IMG/VR virus record: IMGVR_UViG_3300030329_003329 | Span: 1 to 39,232 of that record | From: a virus | Length of the DNA stretch: 39,232 bases | Direction: 5' to 3' (one strand) | In this document: piece by piece, positions 21,001 to 30,218 of the stretch | Numbering within the stretch: the stretch's first letter is position 1 | How the letters are laid out: each line of letters begins with the position of its first letter | Notes under the pieces: model-generated | The model's input: the letters and a program-made list of their open reading frames with translations, nothing else | Database searches by the model: none | Told to the model about the DNA's origin: nothing | Translations under genes and position numbers: made by a program

Positions 21001-24000
21001 GTTCAGGTGTAATCTTACCATCTTTAATTAGGCCAACAAGCCCGCTTTTAGTAGAAGGCTCTTGTATGTCTACAACATCTTCTTTTTCTAATATTTCATT
21101 TCGTTTCTCACCAGTAACTTCTTTTACATCTTTAAGAACCTTACTTAGTTCCTCTTTACTAGCGACGCGAGATGTCGCATCAAACAGTTTAGAGTACTCT
21201 CTAAAAAACTCTTTAATCGAAGAGTCACTAATCTCTCTACTGCTTAATCCTACTTTAGACATTCTAGTAGCAAGTGCCTCTCTTTTAAGTACATCAAGTT
21301 CAGCTGTTTGTTCTTCTGTAAGCTTTCTGTTTTTACCAAGCTCATTAATTCTGTTTAAATCCCCCCTTGAGAAAGAAGATAATAGCAAGTGGTCTAACAG
21401 TTTATTTTCAAACTTGTTTAAGTTACGTTCTTTTCTAAACTTTTTAATTCCAGCATCTATCTTAGCCTGGTCAGCTAATGCAGAAATCTTTCCATCTTCA
21501 GTAGCAGTATGTCCTAGTTTCTTTCTAGAAGCTTCAAGCATTCTTTGTTCTGCCATTTCTTTAGCAGTAAAGCCTTCCTCTTGCCTAATCTCAGCGTTTC
21601 GTCTATTATACCCCTGCGTATATGCTGTTTTTTTAATAAACTCAGCAAACTCATGTAATAAGGCAAATCTTTTAGAACTAACATTTTCAGCATGCTTTCT
21701 GATTATTTTTAAGCTAACCATATCAGTCATGTCATTAACTAAAAAGTCCTCGGCTTGTTTGACTAACTTTTCCATGTGTTGCATACGGTCCATGTAGCCA
21801 AAGTCTTGGATTTCTTTTACTGTCTTTTCTTTACGCCCAGTCTCTTGGTTAGTCTTCCATATATTCTTAGACACTGCTTTTTGCAAGGCAGGTGTATTTT
21901 CAACTAAAGCTTTCCAATCAACATCTTTCATCTTAGCTAATTCATTTCTACCGAACCAGTCCCACAATTGCTTAGAATATACGAATGCTATTGTATTATC
22001 TTTATCACTATTTAATTTTACAGGGAACCCCATTCTCTCCATTATCTTCGCTAATTCAGGAGCCTTAGCTGAGCTTTTCTCATAAGCTGAATATAAATCT
22101 TTAATAGCATTAAACTTCAACCTTCTAAAAGTATTATCACTCCAATCTACAGGCTGTAAGTATTCAGCTAATTTAGGTAAGAATGTATTTGTATTAACTT
22201 TGTCATTAAGGTCCTTAAAGTCCTTAAATTTACTTCCCCTAAGCTTTATCTCTTCAATGAAGAATCTCCTGTTAGCACCCCAATTACGCCCGTAATACGC
22301 AGAGTTAATACCCTTTATCTTTCCAAATGGAGAATCAACATGAGTCATCCAACTTGTTTTGCCGTTAAAGTAGTTTGTTATGTCACCAACATCTTTAAAC
22401 TTGGCACCACCTTTAGTTGTCATTTCTACTTCAAAAGCTGCTTTGAACATTTCATTTAAGAAAGAAGTTCTATTCAATCCGAGTTCATCAAGAGGGTCAG
22501 AACCTAGTGCAACAGTAGCTCTACCCATTTCTCTTAATAGCTCTTGACCTTCTGCATCTGTTCTAGGTTTAATTCTGAAAGTGTCTTTACCTATTTTATA
22601 TTCATGAGTAATAGGTTTACCACTTGGGTCAATCATAGCTGCGTATACCGAATTAATAACAGAACGATTAACAACAGCAGGTCCTAACAGCTGGCGACCT
22701 CTAGATGCGTTCTGGGAGATTTGTGGACGCCAATAAGGAGAATAATACCAAGCTTTGGATTTTAAATTCTTCTGCATAGTAGCATCGTTAACTTCACCAT
22801 CAACTTCTGATAAAGTTAAAGCTTCTCTATATGTTTTACCAGCGTTATCACCAAACTGGATTTCCATATCTTTGTTATCAGATACAGTTTCTTTATATTT
22901 CTTTTTCTGTGCTTTAGAAAGCTTTTCATATTTCAGAGGAGATATTACTTTATTGGTAGCAATATGCCTATAAGCGACAAATTCATTCCTGTTAGAGTCG
23001 TATAAATCTTTCCACTCTTTCTTCATCCCCCCACCGGAACCGTCTTTATTTCTACCACCAAAAAAGATAAACGCCTTATCTCCATCTAAGTCAGCTCCAC
23101 CAAGAGCTCTCATTACCCTCGGGTGGAACAATCCGCCATGTCCTTCTCTACCAGTGAACCCAGCAAATGTTAGGGCATGAGCACCTGATATAGAATCCAT
23201 AGGAACACGAGCACAAACAGCTCTCAGTACTTCGTCAGCTTCTGCTTGAACATTCTTATAGTCTCCTTTCTGATATTTTTCCCAAAACTCTCCAAGAGTC
23301 ATTTTACCCTTTGGAGCTAATGTAGTAAATATAGGTAGGTCTGCGTACACACTATCTAAAAAGAAATATCTGTCAGCATCTACTCCTTTATCTAGGAACT
23401 TTTTAGCCATCTCAGCATTAAAGTTTCCTTTTCCACTAGCAAGATAACTAGCAAGGTGTGCATCTAAAGGTCTCATCCTGACACTACCGCTATTATTTAT
23501 CTTTGGTCTAGCCAACATATTAACAACGAAATTACGAGTAGCCTGCATTCTGTAATCTCTTACATATTTATGCATCAATACAGGGATAGAAGAAGAGGAA
23601 CCTTCATCTGTAAGCTCACCAGCTATTCTTATTAATCTATCAACAGCAGAATTAAATTCTCTCAGCTCTTGAGTAAAATGAGCTTTATCTTCTTTTGTAA
23701 TTTCACCTTCAGCAACAGCCTCCTCAAGAAAAGAGTCGTTCATTCTTAACACGTGTTTATATATTAAGTGATTTAACTTTTCATAACCGGGCATTTTCAT
23801 TGCTTCTATAAGCTTCTCTAAGCCTATATTATTTAAATTTCTCTCTACTTCTTGCAATTTAAAATCAGTAGGATTTTTTATATAATCTTTAAGCACATTA
23901 TTAGCAGATTCTTCTCCTCTATATTCAGTACCCATAATAGTATCAAAGATGTCATCAATAACTCTCTGGGCTTTCTTCTGGAGCTTTACATCTCCAGTTG

Positions 24001-27000
24001 TAGAAAAAGTCATTTTACTTAAATTAGTAAGCATCTGCTTAGGAATACGATGCTTATCAATCATGTGCCCTGTATTCTTTTCAGAGAAGTTTCCCTTTAT
24101 ATGTTCAGGCAAAATATCGGAATAGGTTAAACTTTTATCGTATTTTAGTTCTCCGCCTTTAAATTCTAAATCAGTCATTTGTCTAGAACCTCTTTGCTTC
24201 GCGGCAGAATCATACATGTAAAAGTGCAATCCTTCTTTTTCCATGGCTTTGGATTGCTCGGCTCCTGCAGTGTGGAACATATACTTACCTAAGAGTGCCC
24301 CCTTCTCTGCGTTAGGAGATACGATAAACGACTTGTTTTGTCCTGACTCAGGCATACCCCAGTCAAGATTCATAGCTTTTAAGACATCATTTCTAACAAC
24401 AATAGCACCATCAGTCTTCTCAACATACTGCATAATATCACTATCTAAATCTTTTAATCCTTCAAGTTCTTTTGCTATTACATACTTATAATGTCCGTTA
24501 TCTAAATCCTTTACTCGCTTGTTTATAAACTCATTAGAGCCACCATATCCAGTAGCTGTCCATATTTGCTGACGCTTGTTAAAAGCAATAGGGCCTTTTA
24601 TAAAGTGATTTTCTTTATCTAATACTTTATTTAGATTAGTAGCTAGTTCATCTTTAAACCTTTTGCTATTAATATCTTCTAAGGTCAATTCAGATAGCTT
24701 CATAAATCCGTTAGTATTCATATCGTATAGAACATTAGACATAAACATACGCCTGTAGACATCTTCTGTTTTAGCACCAAACACAGAGCCAAATCTCTTC
24801 TTAAACATCTGAATGTCTTTTTTGTGAGCATCTTTTTCTATTAAAGAAGTGACAACTTTGTACATATTATTTACAGCTTTATTGCCTTCAGCAATATTTG
24901 TGCTTTCAGTTAAAGCTTTATTTAACCATGGATGCATCTTAACAAAATAAGCTCTCTCAGCATCACCTCTTCCACCAAACCAGTAGTAACCCTTCTCTGC
25001 TTGCTTTTTAATAATCCTATCCATCAAATTATTATACTCAGCGTCAGCTATCTTATTAACTTCTTCTTCTGTTAAACCTTTATTTTTTCTTCTTGCTTCG
25101 TAGTAAAGATTATCTCTAAATCTGAATAAATCATTCTCTCTTAAAGGCTGACCTTTTTCATTAGATATAATGTGGTCAAGTACATACACTACAGGCTCAG
25201 GTTTCTTACCTTCTTCTATAGGTTCGTTTTTAGTGAGTTCTTTATATGTCTTTTCAAGTAAGTTTACAGGCTGTACTAAATACTTAAACTTACCTGTATC
25301 TGTATAAGGATTCTTTTTATCTAAATATTTAAATGAGCCATCAGCATAGGCAGATATAAAATCTACTTGCTTACCTGAGTTTCTTTCTGTAAGCCACTGC
25401 CTTACAATTCCCTTCTGAGTGTCTTCTAATGGAGTTTTAAATTCTTTTTCAAACCACTCTACAAATTCTTCTGAACGATTAAACTCTGTCTTTCTATCAA
25501 TAAGTTCTGATATTTTATCATTAACTCTTTCAGAAGCTTCTATCTTGCTTTGTAGTCTTTCAGATGCCCCAGCTTTAGTTCCTACTTCGTCTAGTTTGTT
25601 TCTAAGACTTGCTTCTACAAAATTAACAGCTCTTAAAGCTAGTGGTTTAGAATCTATAGATGTACCAATATCTGAATCTTCGGTAGCATTATTATCTGAA
25701 CGTGATTCAAGCTCTTGTAAAGCTTTTTCATGTCTCTTTTTTGCTACAGCCTCTTCTTTATTTAAATCAGAAGCTATTTTCTCTACTTTAACTAAGTCTT
25801 CTTTAGATAAGTTTTCTTTAGCTATTTTAGAGACGCTCCAGTTTTCAAATTTCCAATCATTAATTTTTGATTCGCGTTCTGTTTTAGCTTCTACTAAATC
25901 TATATAGTATCCTTCTTTATCTGTAAAGGTGAAGCCATACTTTTCTTGTATTTCTTTTTCTTTTTCGTATAGCTTATTTTGATTCGATACTAAGTCTTGA
26001 TGTTCAAAAAGGGCATCTTTAGCTTTTTCTTTTTTAATCTTAGCTTTAGGAGTAACTAAAACATCAGTACCTTCAGCCCCTACTATTTTAAATCCTTCAG
26101 GAGCCTCTACCTTAGAGTCACTCATATCGTAGCCCATCTTCTCTAAAGTATCGATTATTCTTCCACCCATAGCTAGGTTTTCACTTCTTAATCCTGCTAT
26201 TAAATCAAACTCCTTAGATACAGATTTCTGCACTTCTTCTGGTAGTTCAAGGAAACCCTCTACTTTCTCTGCAGAAGGCTCAGGTTTTTCAAATTCTTTC
26301 TCTTTAAATGCTTTAGTAATAAACTCACGCTTTAACTTTATATTAGCAGGTAATGCTTTATATCCAAAGTAGCCACCTAATAAGTATTCGTAAATCTTTT
26401 CAGGATTAGTTTGCCCTGCGTGTTCAGCTGACATACCTTGATATATAGAACCAGACATTCCTCTAAGAATCTTTTCTCCCTGACTGCTTCCAGAGCCTAT
26501 AATATTACCTATTAATCCAAAAGCAGCTCCCATCTCTGCACCACCAAGAGCAGAGTGCATCATCTCATCTACACCACCACGCCAAGAAGAAGCTGCAGAA
26601 GCTACTCCTAAATGAAATGAATGGTGAAGAATATCTTGAACTTTAGGGTCATAAAGAGTTTTACCAACAGTACCTGTAATATCAGCTCTTTTTCCAATAG
26701 TTTTCCTTAGAACACTCTTTGCTATTGGATTCGCTATTTTCTTTGAAGCGGCATCTGCTACTAACATTGGAACAGAAAGTTTATCCATTCCAGAGGATTT
26801 TAAACCTTTAGCTAAGTTTAATATTCGAGTTGATTTGGTAAGACTGCCTAAAAGTTTTAAAGGCTTAGATAAAGGAACAATACCAGCAAAACCAGCTAAG
26901 TGTCCAATAGCACGCATAACACGTTCATATTCATTAGCAGATTCTTTACCAACTTTAAATGTGCTAAAGCCTTCAAAGAAACCTTCAGTAGCTTGTTTAA

Positions 27001-27184
27001 TTCCACGACCTAAGGAAAATTCATATTCTTTAGGGTCTCTACCAAAAGGAATACTATACGCCTCTGCGTGCTTTTCTAGTTCATCTGTAAACTTAGGGTC
27101 ATAGCCATAAGGATTTTGGCTATATTGTTTTACTAGCTTTAGTGTTAGCTCATGGTCGTATATTGGACGAAAGTTGTTATCCAC
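18062..27184 (-). CDS. Giant virion-like protein, 3040 aa, with RNA-polymerase-like DLDGD motif
   Basis: It fills 9.1 kb and nearly a quarter of the window. Residues 1365-1369 read DLDGD in a GGADLDGDKAFIFFGG setting, the form of the metal-binding loop in the second double-psi barrel of two-barrel RNA polymerases (DFDGD in cellular enzymes and in the virion polymerase of crAss-like phages). About 440 residues earlier (925-1000) is a TDGAIVV region followed by Lys-rich turns (GQNKSF, LLGKYMFH, KQRGSR) that could be the first barrel. The N-terminal 300 residues contain Gly/Ala-rich hydrophobic segments, the middle is helical, and the C-terminal 400 include a membrane-like segment (LANVFMYSLF) and conserved-looking Trp/Pro-rich stretches. 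It starts with GTG and has no strong binding site. An injected polymerase or a multi-domain ejection protein are the two readings. Confidence 0.72.
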   Translation of the reverse strand: MDNNFRPIYDHELTLKLVKQYSQNPYGYDPKFTDELEKHAEAYSIPFGRDPKEYEFSLGRGIKQATEGFFEGFSTFKVGKESANEYERVMRAIGHLAGFAGIVPLSKPLKLLGSLTKSTRILNLAKGLKSSGMDKLSVPMLVADAASKKIANPIAKSVLRKTIGKRADITGTVGKTLYDPKVQDILHHSFHLGVASAASSWRGGVDEMMHSALGGAEMGAAFGLIGNIIGSGSSQGEKILRGMSGSIYQGMSAEHAGQTNPEKIYEYLLGGYFGYKALPANIKLKREFITKAFKEKEFEKPEPSAEKVEGFLELPEEVQKSVSKEFDLIAGLRSENLAMGGRIIDTLEKMGYDMSDSKVEAPEGFKIVGAEGTDVLVTPKAKIKKEKAKDALFEHQDLVSNQNKLYEKEKEIQEKYGFTFTDKEGYYIDLVEAKTERESKINDWKFENWSVSKIAKENLSKEDLVKVEKIASDLNKEEAVAKKRHEKALQELESRSDNNATEDSDIGTSIDSKPLALRAVNFVEASLRNKLDEVGTKAGASERLQSKIEASERVNDKISELIDRKTEFNRSEEFVEWFEKEFKTPLEDTQKGIVRQWLTERNSGKQVDFISAYADGSFKYLDKKNPYTDTGKFKYLVQPVNLLEKTYKELTKNEPIEEGKKPEPVVYVLDHIISNEKGQPLRENDLFRFRDNLYYEARRKNKGLTEEEVNKIADAEYNNLMDRIIKKQAEKGYYWFGGRGDAERAYFVKMHPWLNKALTESTNIAEGNKAVNNMYKVVTSLIEKDAHKKDIQMFKKRFGSVFGAKTEDVYRRMFMSNVLYDMNTNGFMKLSELTLEDINSKRFKDELATNLNKVLDKENHFIKGPIAFNKRQQIWTATGYGGSNEFINKRVKDLDNGHYKYVIAKELEGLKDLDSDIMQYVEKTDGAIVVRNDVLKAMNLDWGMPESGQNKSFIVSPNAEKGALLGKYMFHTAGAEQSKAMEKEGLHFYMYDSAAKQRGSRQMTDLEFKGGELKYDKSLTYSDILPEHIKGNFSEKNTGHMIDKHRIPKQMLTNLSKMTFSTTGDVKLQKKAQRVIDDIFDTIMGTEYRGEESANNVLKDYIKNPTDFKLQEVERNLNNIGLEKLIEAMKMPGYEKLNHLIYKHVLRMNDSFLEEAVAEGEITKEDKAHFTQELREFNSAVDRLIRIAGELTDEGSSSSIPVLMHKYVRDYRMQATRNFVVNMLARPKINNSGSVRMRPLDAHLASYLASGKGNFNAEMAKKFLDKGVDADRYFFLDSVYADLPIFTTLAPKGKMTLGEFWEKYQKGDYKNVQAEADEVLRAVCARVPMDSISGAHALTFAGFTGREGHGGLFHPRVMRALGGADLDGDKAFIFFGGRNKDGSGGGMKKEWKDLYDSNRNEFVAYRHIATNKVISPLKYEKLSKAQKKKYKETVSDNKDMEIQFGDNAGKTYREALTLSEVDGEVNDATMQKNLKSKAWYYSPYWRPQISQNASRGRQLLGPAVVNRSVINSVYAAMIDPSGKPITHEYKIGKDTFRIKPRTDAEGQELLREMGRATVALGSDPLDELGLNRTSFLNEMFKAAFEVEMTTKGGAKFKDVGDITNYFNGKTSWMTHVDSPFGKIKGINSAYYGRNWGANRRFFIEEIKLRGSKFKDFKDLNDKVNTNTFLPKLAEYLQPVDWSDNTFRRLKFNAIKDLYSAYEKSSAKAPELAKIMERMGFPVKLNSDKDNTIAFVYSKQLWDWFGRNELAKMKDVDWKALVENTPALQKAVSKNIWKTNQETGRKEKTVKEIQDFGYMDRMQHMEKLVKQAEDFLVNDMTDMVSLKIIRKHAENVSSKRFALLHEFAEFIKKTAYTQGYNRRNAEIRQEEGFTAKEMAEQRMLEASRKKLGHTATEDGKISALADQAKIDAGIKKFRKERNLNKFENKLLDHLLLSSFSRGDLNRINELGKNRKLTEEQTAELDVLKREALATRMSKVGLSSREISDSSIKEFFREYSKLFDATSRVASKEELSKVLKDVKEVTGEKRNEILEKEDVVDIQEPSTKSGLVGLIKDGKITPEQEKIVASLNEHLTHYHDSVGERLNELTRGVLNKDLNAMNFEDYKALNRMFGMLRNGRWGKDMRDAPVIKKMYYYLFPKAVDKEMMKHNFDLLREKGQFMMADGSMHTGTMAKPTQQIGKQQAWIEFGNERSVYASQRAQDELSKELLFIEQLAEHRELHELAIRERELGMEKVLRDRVERGEMSKTESSILINTYKDLYKKAAKDFNAKELENKQYTISVADKDGKTVQKVVTGREVIDRINDVYTNQALKMQKWIQGEGGWRSTLERYIRGWHHRNDKVPQEDMPIIDVQSFVRDVTNDYRKGVDIPMKYGMDGLRKVAYSLMIQTAESSKLKDSKMISNLRRFRTRDTGFLNPEHYWPHMMFDQKLASQSLQKAVKKVMENGELSEKDKAKQIQKLQLHHKSMSGEWIEADISDWKIFDGAMKEMAQNKRGEHFDFYDKNLRTGNMFSRESHIEGWSPDRPVYDAYIKNMTNTYYRQLSQIISRQSLNEFDLQHRKKWGDKLTDAWVDYIKLYAQDAMGYPSVIPEQVLKNPEMNLNGTLYAKWADNVVANRVTSIGRKLGLIKDKEGLPSELQDVDLQQIRHWSNLEAKYQMATLLAHPKSMFNNIYGGQVHTIQSTGMRNWLRGRDVAWLKANINPGKDRLGNEWNSRADVEKWVESHGIIPELMSYEFGLNPELQKGNFKKFFNEAADAIKENPSLKDGKVREIASKYNISDSVFNKAGWFMRVSERMLRRDAFMAHLVEAHQKFNGTLQMDHPYLIELAKKGVKATQFMYSAPFRPAFARTSLGKVMTRFQLWSWNSVRFRGDIIDKAAIYGYRPGTPEFERFKRLIQWDMMSIALANVFMYSLFDQGLPAPYNWLQDTADWMFGDERERDRAFFGAWPKGVAPLQMITPPIARLPLSTFQGWVNDDWSSFLDYTIYTMAPFGRMLRDVSPFNDNNIINNPIRTVDAVTGIPQMKLHKVLTTTDELPYSRGWK

Positions 27185-27190
27185 ACTTAA

Positions 27191-28465
27191 TTATTGAATA
27201 CCTTGAATTTCTCTAAGCTTTGCTAGTGTTTTAGGACCAAGTATACCATCGGCAGTTAAACCAGTGGCTTTTTGAAATTCTTTTACTGATTCAGGATTTT
27301 GAACATCAATAGTCCTCGCTAAATGTCTGGGGTCTGTAGCTGTTTGTATTGGACCTCTAAAGGCACTCATATCGGGTCGGTCTAGCCTACCAGGCATATT
27401 TCTTTCAGAAAGAAGCTCCTCTGGTATATCTCTAACTTCAGGCATCTCTAATTCTATAGGACTTCTATCGGTAGTAAGTTTATCTTTGATACCTCCGAGC
27501 AATCCACCAAGTTTTTTAATATTCTTACCTGGATACCATCCTTCTTTTTCGGGTATTTGAGTCCCACCTCTATTCAAAGGAACTGATTGTTGAAATTCTT
27601 CATTTGTTAAATCATCGGGATGACCTTCGTCAACTAAACCACCTATTTTATCTCCAACCCAACCAACAGCTTTACCCGCTAATTTACCCGGATACCAAGC
27701 TGTCTGTTTAGACATAGCTCTATCAATCAATCCACGCTTTTTACCTGATTCATCGTAATAACCCTTTTCATAGAAGTCAGGTATAAATTCTGTAATATCT
27801 TTTAAATTATCTATAGAACTACTATCTATATTATAAGTAGCTCCTGTATTACTATCAGGATTTACTACCTGAGATAAGGATTCTTGATTGCCTAAAGATT
27901 GCAACATAGGGACAGCCCCTCTATTACCTCCTTTATAGCCTTCATATTGAGTTTGACCTTGATTAGTTCCAAGAACCTTTTGAGCAAGATTTTCTAATGT
28001 TTGAGTATTTTTATTTCCTAAAAAGTTTTTCAACAATCCACCAGTATCCATCTCAGACTTACCACCTCTTGAGCCAAAAATATAATCATCATAGCTATAA
28101 ACATTACCATGTTTATCTTTTACAAGCTGAGATTGTCCTATAGTATTCATTAGGCCTAAGTTGGGGTCTAATGCTTGTTCAGTTAAAGATACTTGACCTT
28201 TATCAGCACCTACATTTCTTTTGTCTTCTGGAGACTTGCCATAATTATAACCCCAAGGAGCATATTTATATGAGTGAAAATCTGAACCTCTATCCCTAGA
28301 TAAATGTCTAGCAGTCCAATCTTTAAACTTATTTAAAGTTTCGCCACCTACATACTCTTGTTTAAGCTTACGCTTCCCTGGTATAATTTTCCCAAGGGCA
28401 TAGCTTAAAAATTCTTGCCCCGGGTTAGTAAGTATTTTCTCTGCTAATCTTTCTCCGTATCCCAT
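27191..28465 (-). CDS. Virion protein with C-terminal peptidoglycan-binding domain, 424 aa
   Basis: The last 40 residues (VKEFQKATGLTADGILGPKTLAKLREIQ) follow the PG_binding_1 pattern: FQ, GL-x-x-DG, G-x-x-T and a closing helix. The rest is Gly/Asn-rich and low in hydrophobics, with two near-copies of a WYPGK segment (residues about 258 and 312) suggesting a short internal repeat. The protein probably touches the cell wall during entry or is a tail-associated structural part. It begins in a TAATG overlap with the preceding gene, and the giant gene follows after six bases. Confidence 0.75.
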   Translation of the reverse strand: MGYGERLAEKILTNPGQEFLSYALGKIIPGKRKLKQEYVGGETLNKFKDWTARHLSRDRGSDFHSYKYAPWGYNYGKSPEDKRNVGADKGQVSLTEQALDPNLGLMNTIGQSQLVKDKHGNVYSYDDYIFGSRGGKSEMDTGGLLKNFLGNKNTQTLENLAQKVLGTNQGQTQYEGYKGGNRGAVPMLQSLGNQESLSQVVNPDSNTGATYNIDSSSIDNLKDITEFIPDFYEKGYYDESGKKRGLIDRAMSKQTAWYPGKLAGKAVGWVGDKIGGLVDEGHPDDLTNEEFQQSVPLNRGGTQIPEKEGWYPGKNIKKLGGLLGGIKDKLTTDRSPIELEMPEVRDIPEELLSERNMPGRLDRPDMSAFRGPIQTATDPRHLARTIDVQNPESVKEFQKATGLTADGILGPKTLAKLREIQGIQ

Positions 28466-28878
28466 TAGTACATTCCTTGTATTTCTCTAAGTCTGTTTGT
28501 TGTTAAGGGTCCTAACTGCCCCCACCCGGGAGAGTTCTCATTCATCCCCATAACTCCTCTTTGAAAATCCATTATTGATTGCACGTTTTGTGGGTCTAAG
28601 TTTTTAGCAAAATTTATCCACTGATTTTGTTGATTGTTAAGGTTTTCAAAAGAATCTACCGCTCCATTATTTGGCAAAGCATTCATTGCATCACTGATAA
28701 GGTTTCCATTATTAGCAGGGGTAGTTATATCATCAATAGGCTCATTTATAGGGGTGGTTATATCATTAACTGGCTCTTCAGTTTGCTCTGGAGTAAAAGC
28801 TTTCTTAACTCCAGCGCCAAGTTTGCTAAAGCCCGGAGCCATAAGGTCTGCCCAAAGTTGAGGTTTAAAATATTCCAT
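28465..28878 (-). CDS. Small virion protein with degenerate peptidoglycan-binding domain, 137 aa
   Basis: The C-terminal 40 residues (MDFQRGVMGM, then LGPLTTNRLREIQGMY) align with the same domain of the next protein, including the FQ, LGP-x-T and LREIQG positions, but with an altered central loop. The first residues MEYFKPQLW resemble MGNYFQPQVW of the preceding protein. The middle is a Thr/Pro/Asn-rich linker with repeated ITTP units. It therefore looks like a linker that shares one end with each neighbour, suggesting that all three assemble at the same place. Confidence 0.7.
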   Translation of the reverse strand: MEYFKPQLWADLMAPGFSKLGAGVKKAFTPEQTEEPVNDITTPINEPIDDITTPANNGNLISDAMNALPNNGAVDSFENLNNQQNQWINFAKNLDPQNVQSIMDFQRGVMGMNENSPGWGQLGPLTTNRLREIQGMY

Positions 28879-30218
28879 TATCCCTCTTTTTTATACTCTT
28901 TAATCAAGTCCATAATAGCGTAGTATGAATAACCAGCGTCTGCAAGAAGCAAGGGGACCTGTACCCACGGACTCGCACCTATACCTGTTCCTGCAGCTGC
29001 TCCGTGTCTAGCAAGAGCTGCTGTTCCTTGTTTTGCTATAACAGTTGGAAGTTTCTTTTTTAAGTATGCTAGAAACCCTTTCTTAGCAGTAACGGTTTTT
29101 AATTTTTGATTTAATATTACGCTAACAGCTTTAGCTCGTTTTTTCGTTTCGTGTAATACTGCTGCTGTGCCAGCTGTTTGCATAACATCCCCAGTTCCTA
29201 ATATTTCATCAGCTTTTTGACCTATTTCAGGAGAAGCTGTTTTCAATATTGAATAACTAGTAGGAAATTTATGAGAAAGCTTGTTAAACCAAGTTCCTTT
29301 CCATCCAGCCGATTTTGCCATTTTTAAAATTTCTTTAGATGACTTTCCTTTAGCGTCTGCTTTGCTTACACCATATTTCTTTTTAAATTCTTTCCAATCT
29401 ATTCCACCATCTCTTTTATTAAGAACATCACTTTTAAACTCAGTATCAAACTTTTCTAATGCGTTTTTATATTGATTCATTGCTGCTTTGGTGCCATAAG
29501 TAGTTCCTATAGCTCCACCTACTGCAACTTCTGTAGGGATACTAAATGAAGAATCATTTAAGTCATCAGGAGTAATCCCTCCTGTTTTTTGAGTAGCATA
29601 TCCTTCCCCTTCTTCTCCTACTAATTGATGATAGAGTTCATTTCCGCCAATAGCTTCGATATATTTTTTACGTTCTTCTTCTAGATTATCATCAAAAGGC
29701 ACCCAATTATCAGAACCATGTTTACCTTTATTATCTATATCCCACTTAGATATTTTTGCACGTAATTTTTTAGTAGCATCTTCGATGTAATTATCTCTAG
29801 TACCTTGTATGTATTGTTGAATAGCTAACATTTCCTGAGGATTAACCTCATATCCTTCAATCTTCATTCCATCTACGTATTGTTTCAACAACTGTCTTGA
29901 GTCAGGAATTTCTCCACCTTTATAGACACTTATAGTTTCACCATCTGGAGTCTCTCTATCTTCCCAAGAATCACTAAGAAATCTAGAAGAAACTTCATTC
30001 AAAAGCAAGTTAGAGAATTTTTGCCTATTTCTCTTAGTCTCCTCCCTTTCATAATCTAGCTCTTTCCATCCCTGGACTTTTTGTTGCCAAGCTAATTGCT
30101 GTTGATATCTTTCGTCCGCCTTAGCTTCTCGTTGGCTTTGCTTATACTTATCAACAGATTCTCTAAGGCCACCAAAAACTTTATGTCCCCATACTTGAGG
30201 TTGGAAGTAGTTACCCAT
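28878..30218 (-). CDS. Internal virion protein candidate, 446 aa
   Basis: Begins MGNYFQPQVWG, then a long charged helix (residues 20-75, many Gln, Arg, Lys). The C-terminal 150 residues are basic and Ala-rich with a hydrophobic end (about 405-435, including a GIGASPWVQVPLLLADAGY stretch). Large charged helices with a late membrane-like segment are typical of phage internal or ejection proteins. No catalytic motif is seen. It overlaps the S74 gene by eight bases at its start. Confidence 0.6.
   Translation of the reverse strand: MGNYFQPQVWGHKVFGGLRESVDKYKQSQREAKADERYQQQLAWQQKVQGWKELDYEREETKRNRQKFSNLLLNEVSSRFLSDSWEDRETPDGETISVYKGGEIPDSRQLLKQYVDGMKIEGYEVNPQEMLAIQQYIQGTRDNYIEDATKKLRAKISKWDIDNKGKHGSDNWVPFDDNLEEERKKYIEAIGGNELYHQLVGEEGEGYATQKTGGITPDDLNDSSFSIPTEVAVGGAIGTTYGTKAAMNQYKNALEKFDTEFKSDVLNKRDGGIDWKEFKKKYGVSKADAKGKSSKEILKMAKSAGWKGTWFNKLSHKFPTSYSILKTASPEIGQKADEILGTGDVMQTAGTAAVLHETKKRAKAVSVILNQKLKTVTAKKGFLAYLKKKLPTVIAKQGTAALARHGAAAGTGIGASPWVQVPLLLADAGYSYYAIMDLIKEYKKEG

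Noticed and set aside
21066-21797. 243-aa plus-strand frame inside the giant gene
   Set aside because: Ser/Leu/Phe-rich antisense translation of a Lys/Glu-rich helical region; no binding site. The same holds for 18288-18686, 20403-20588, 24243-24491, 25419-25907 and 26835-27104.
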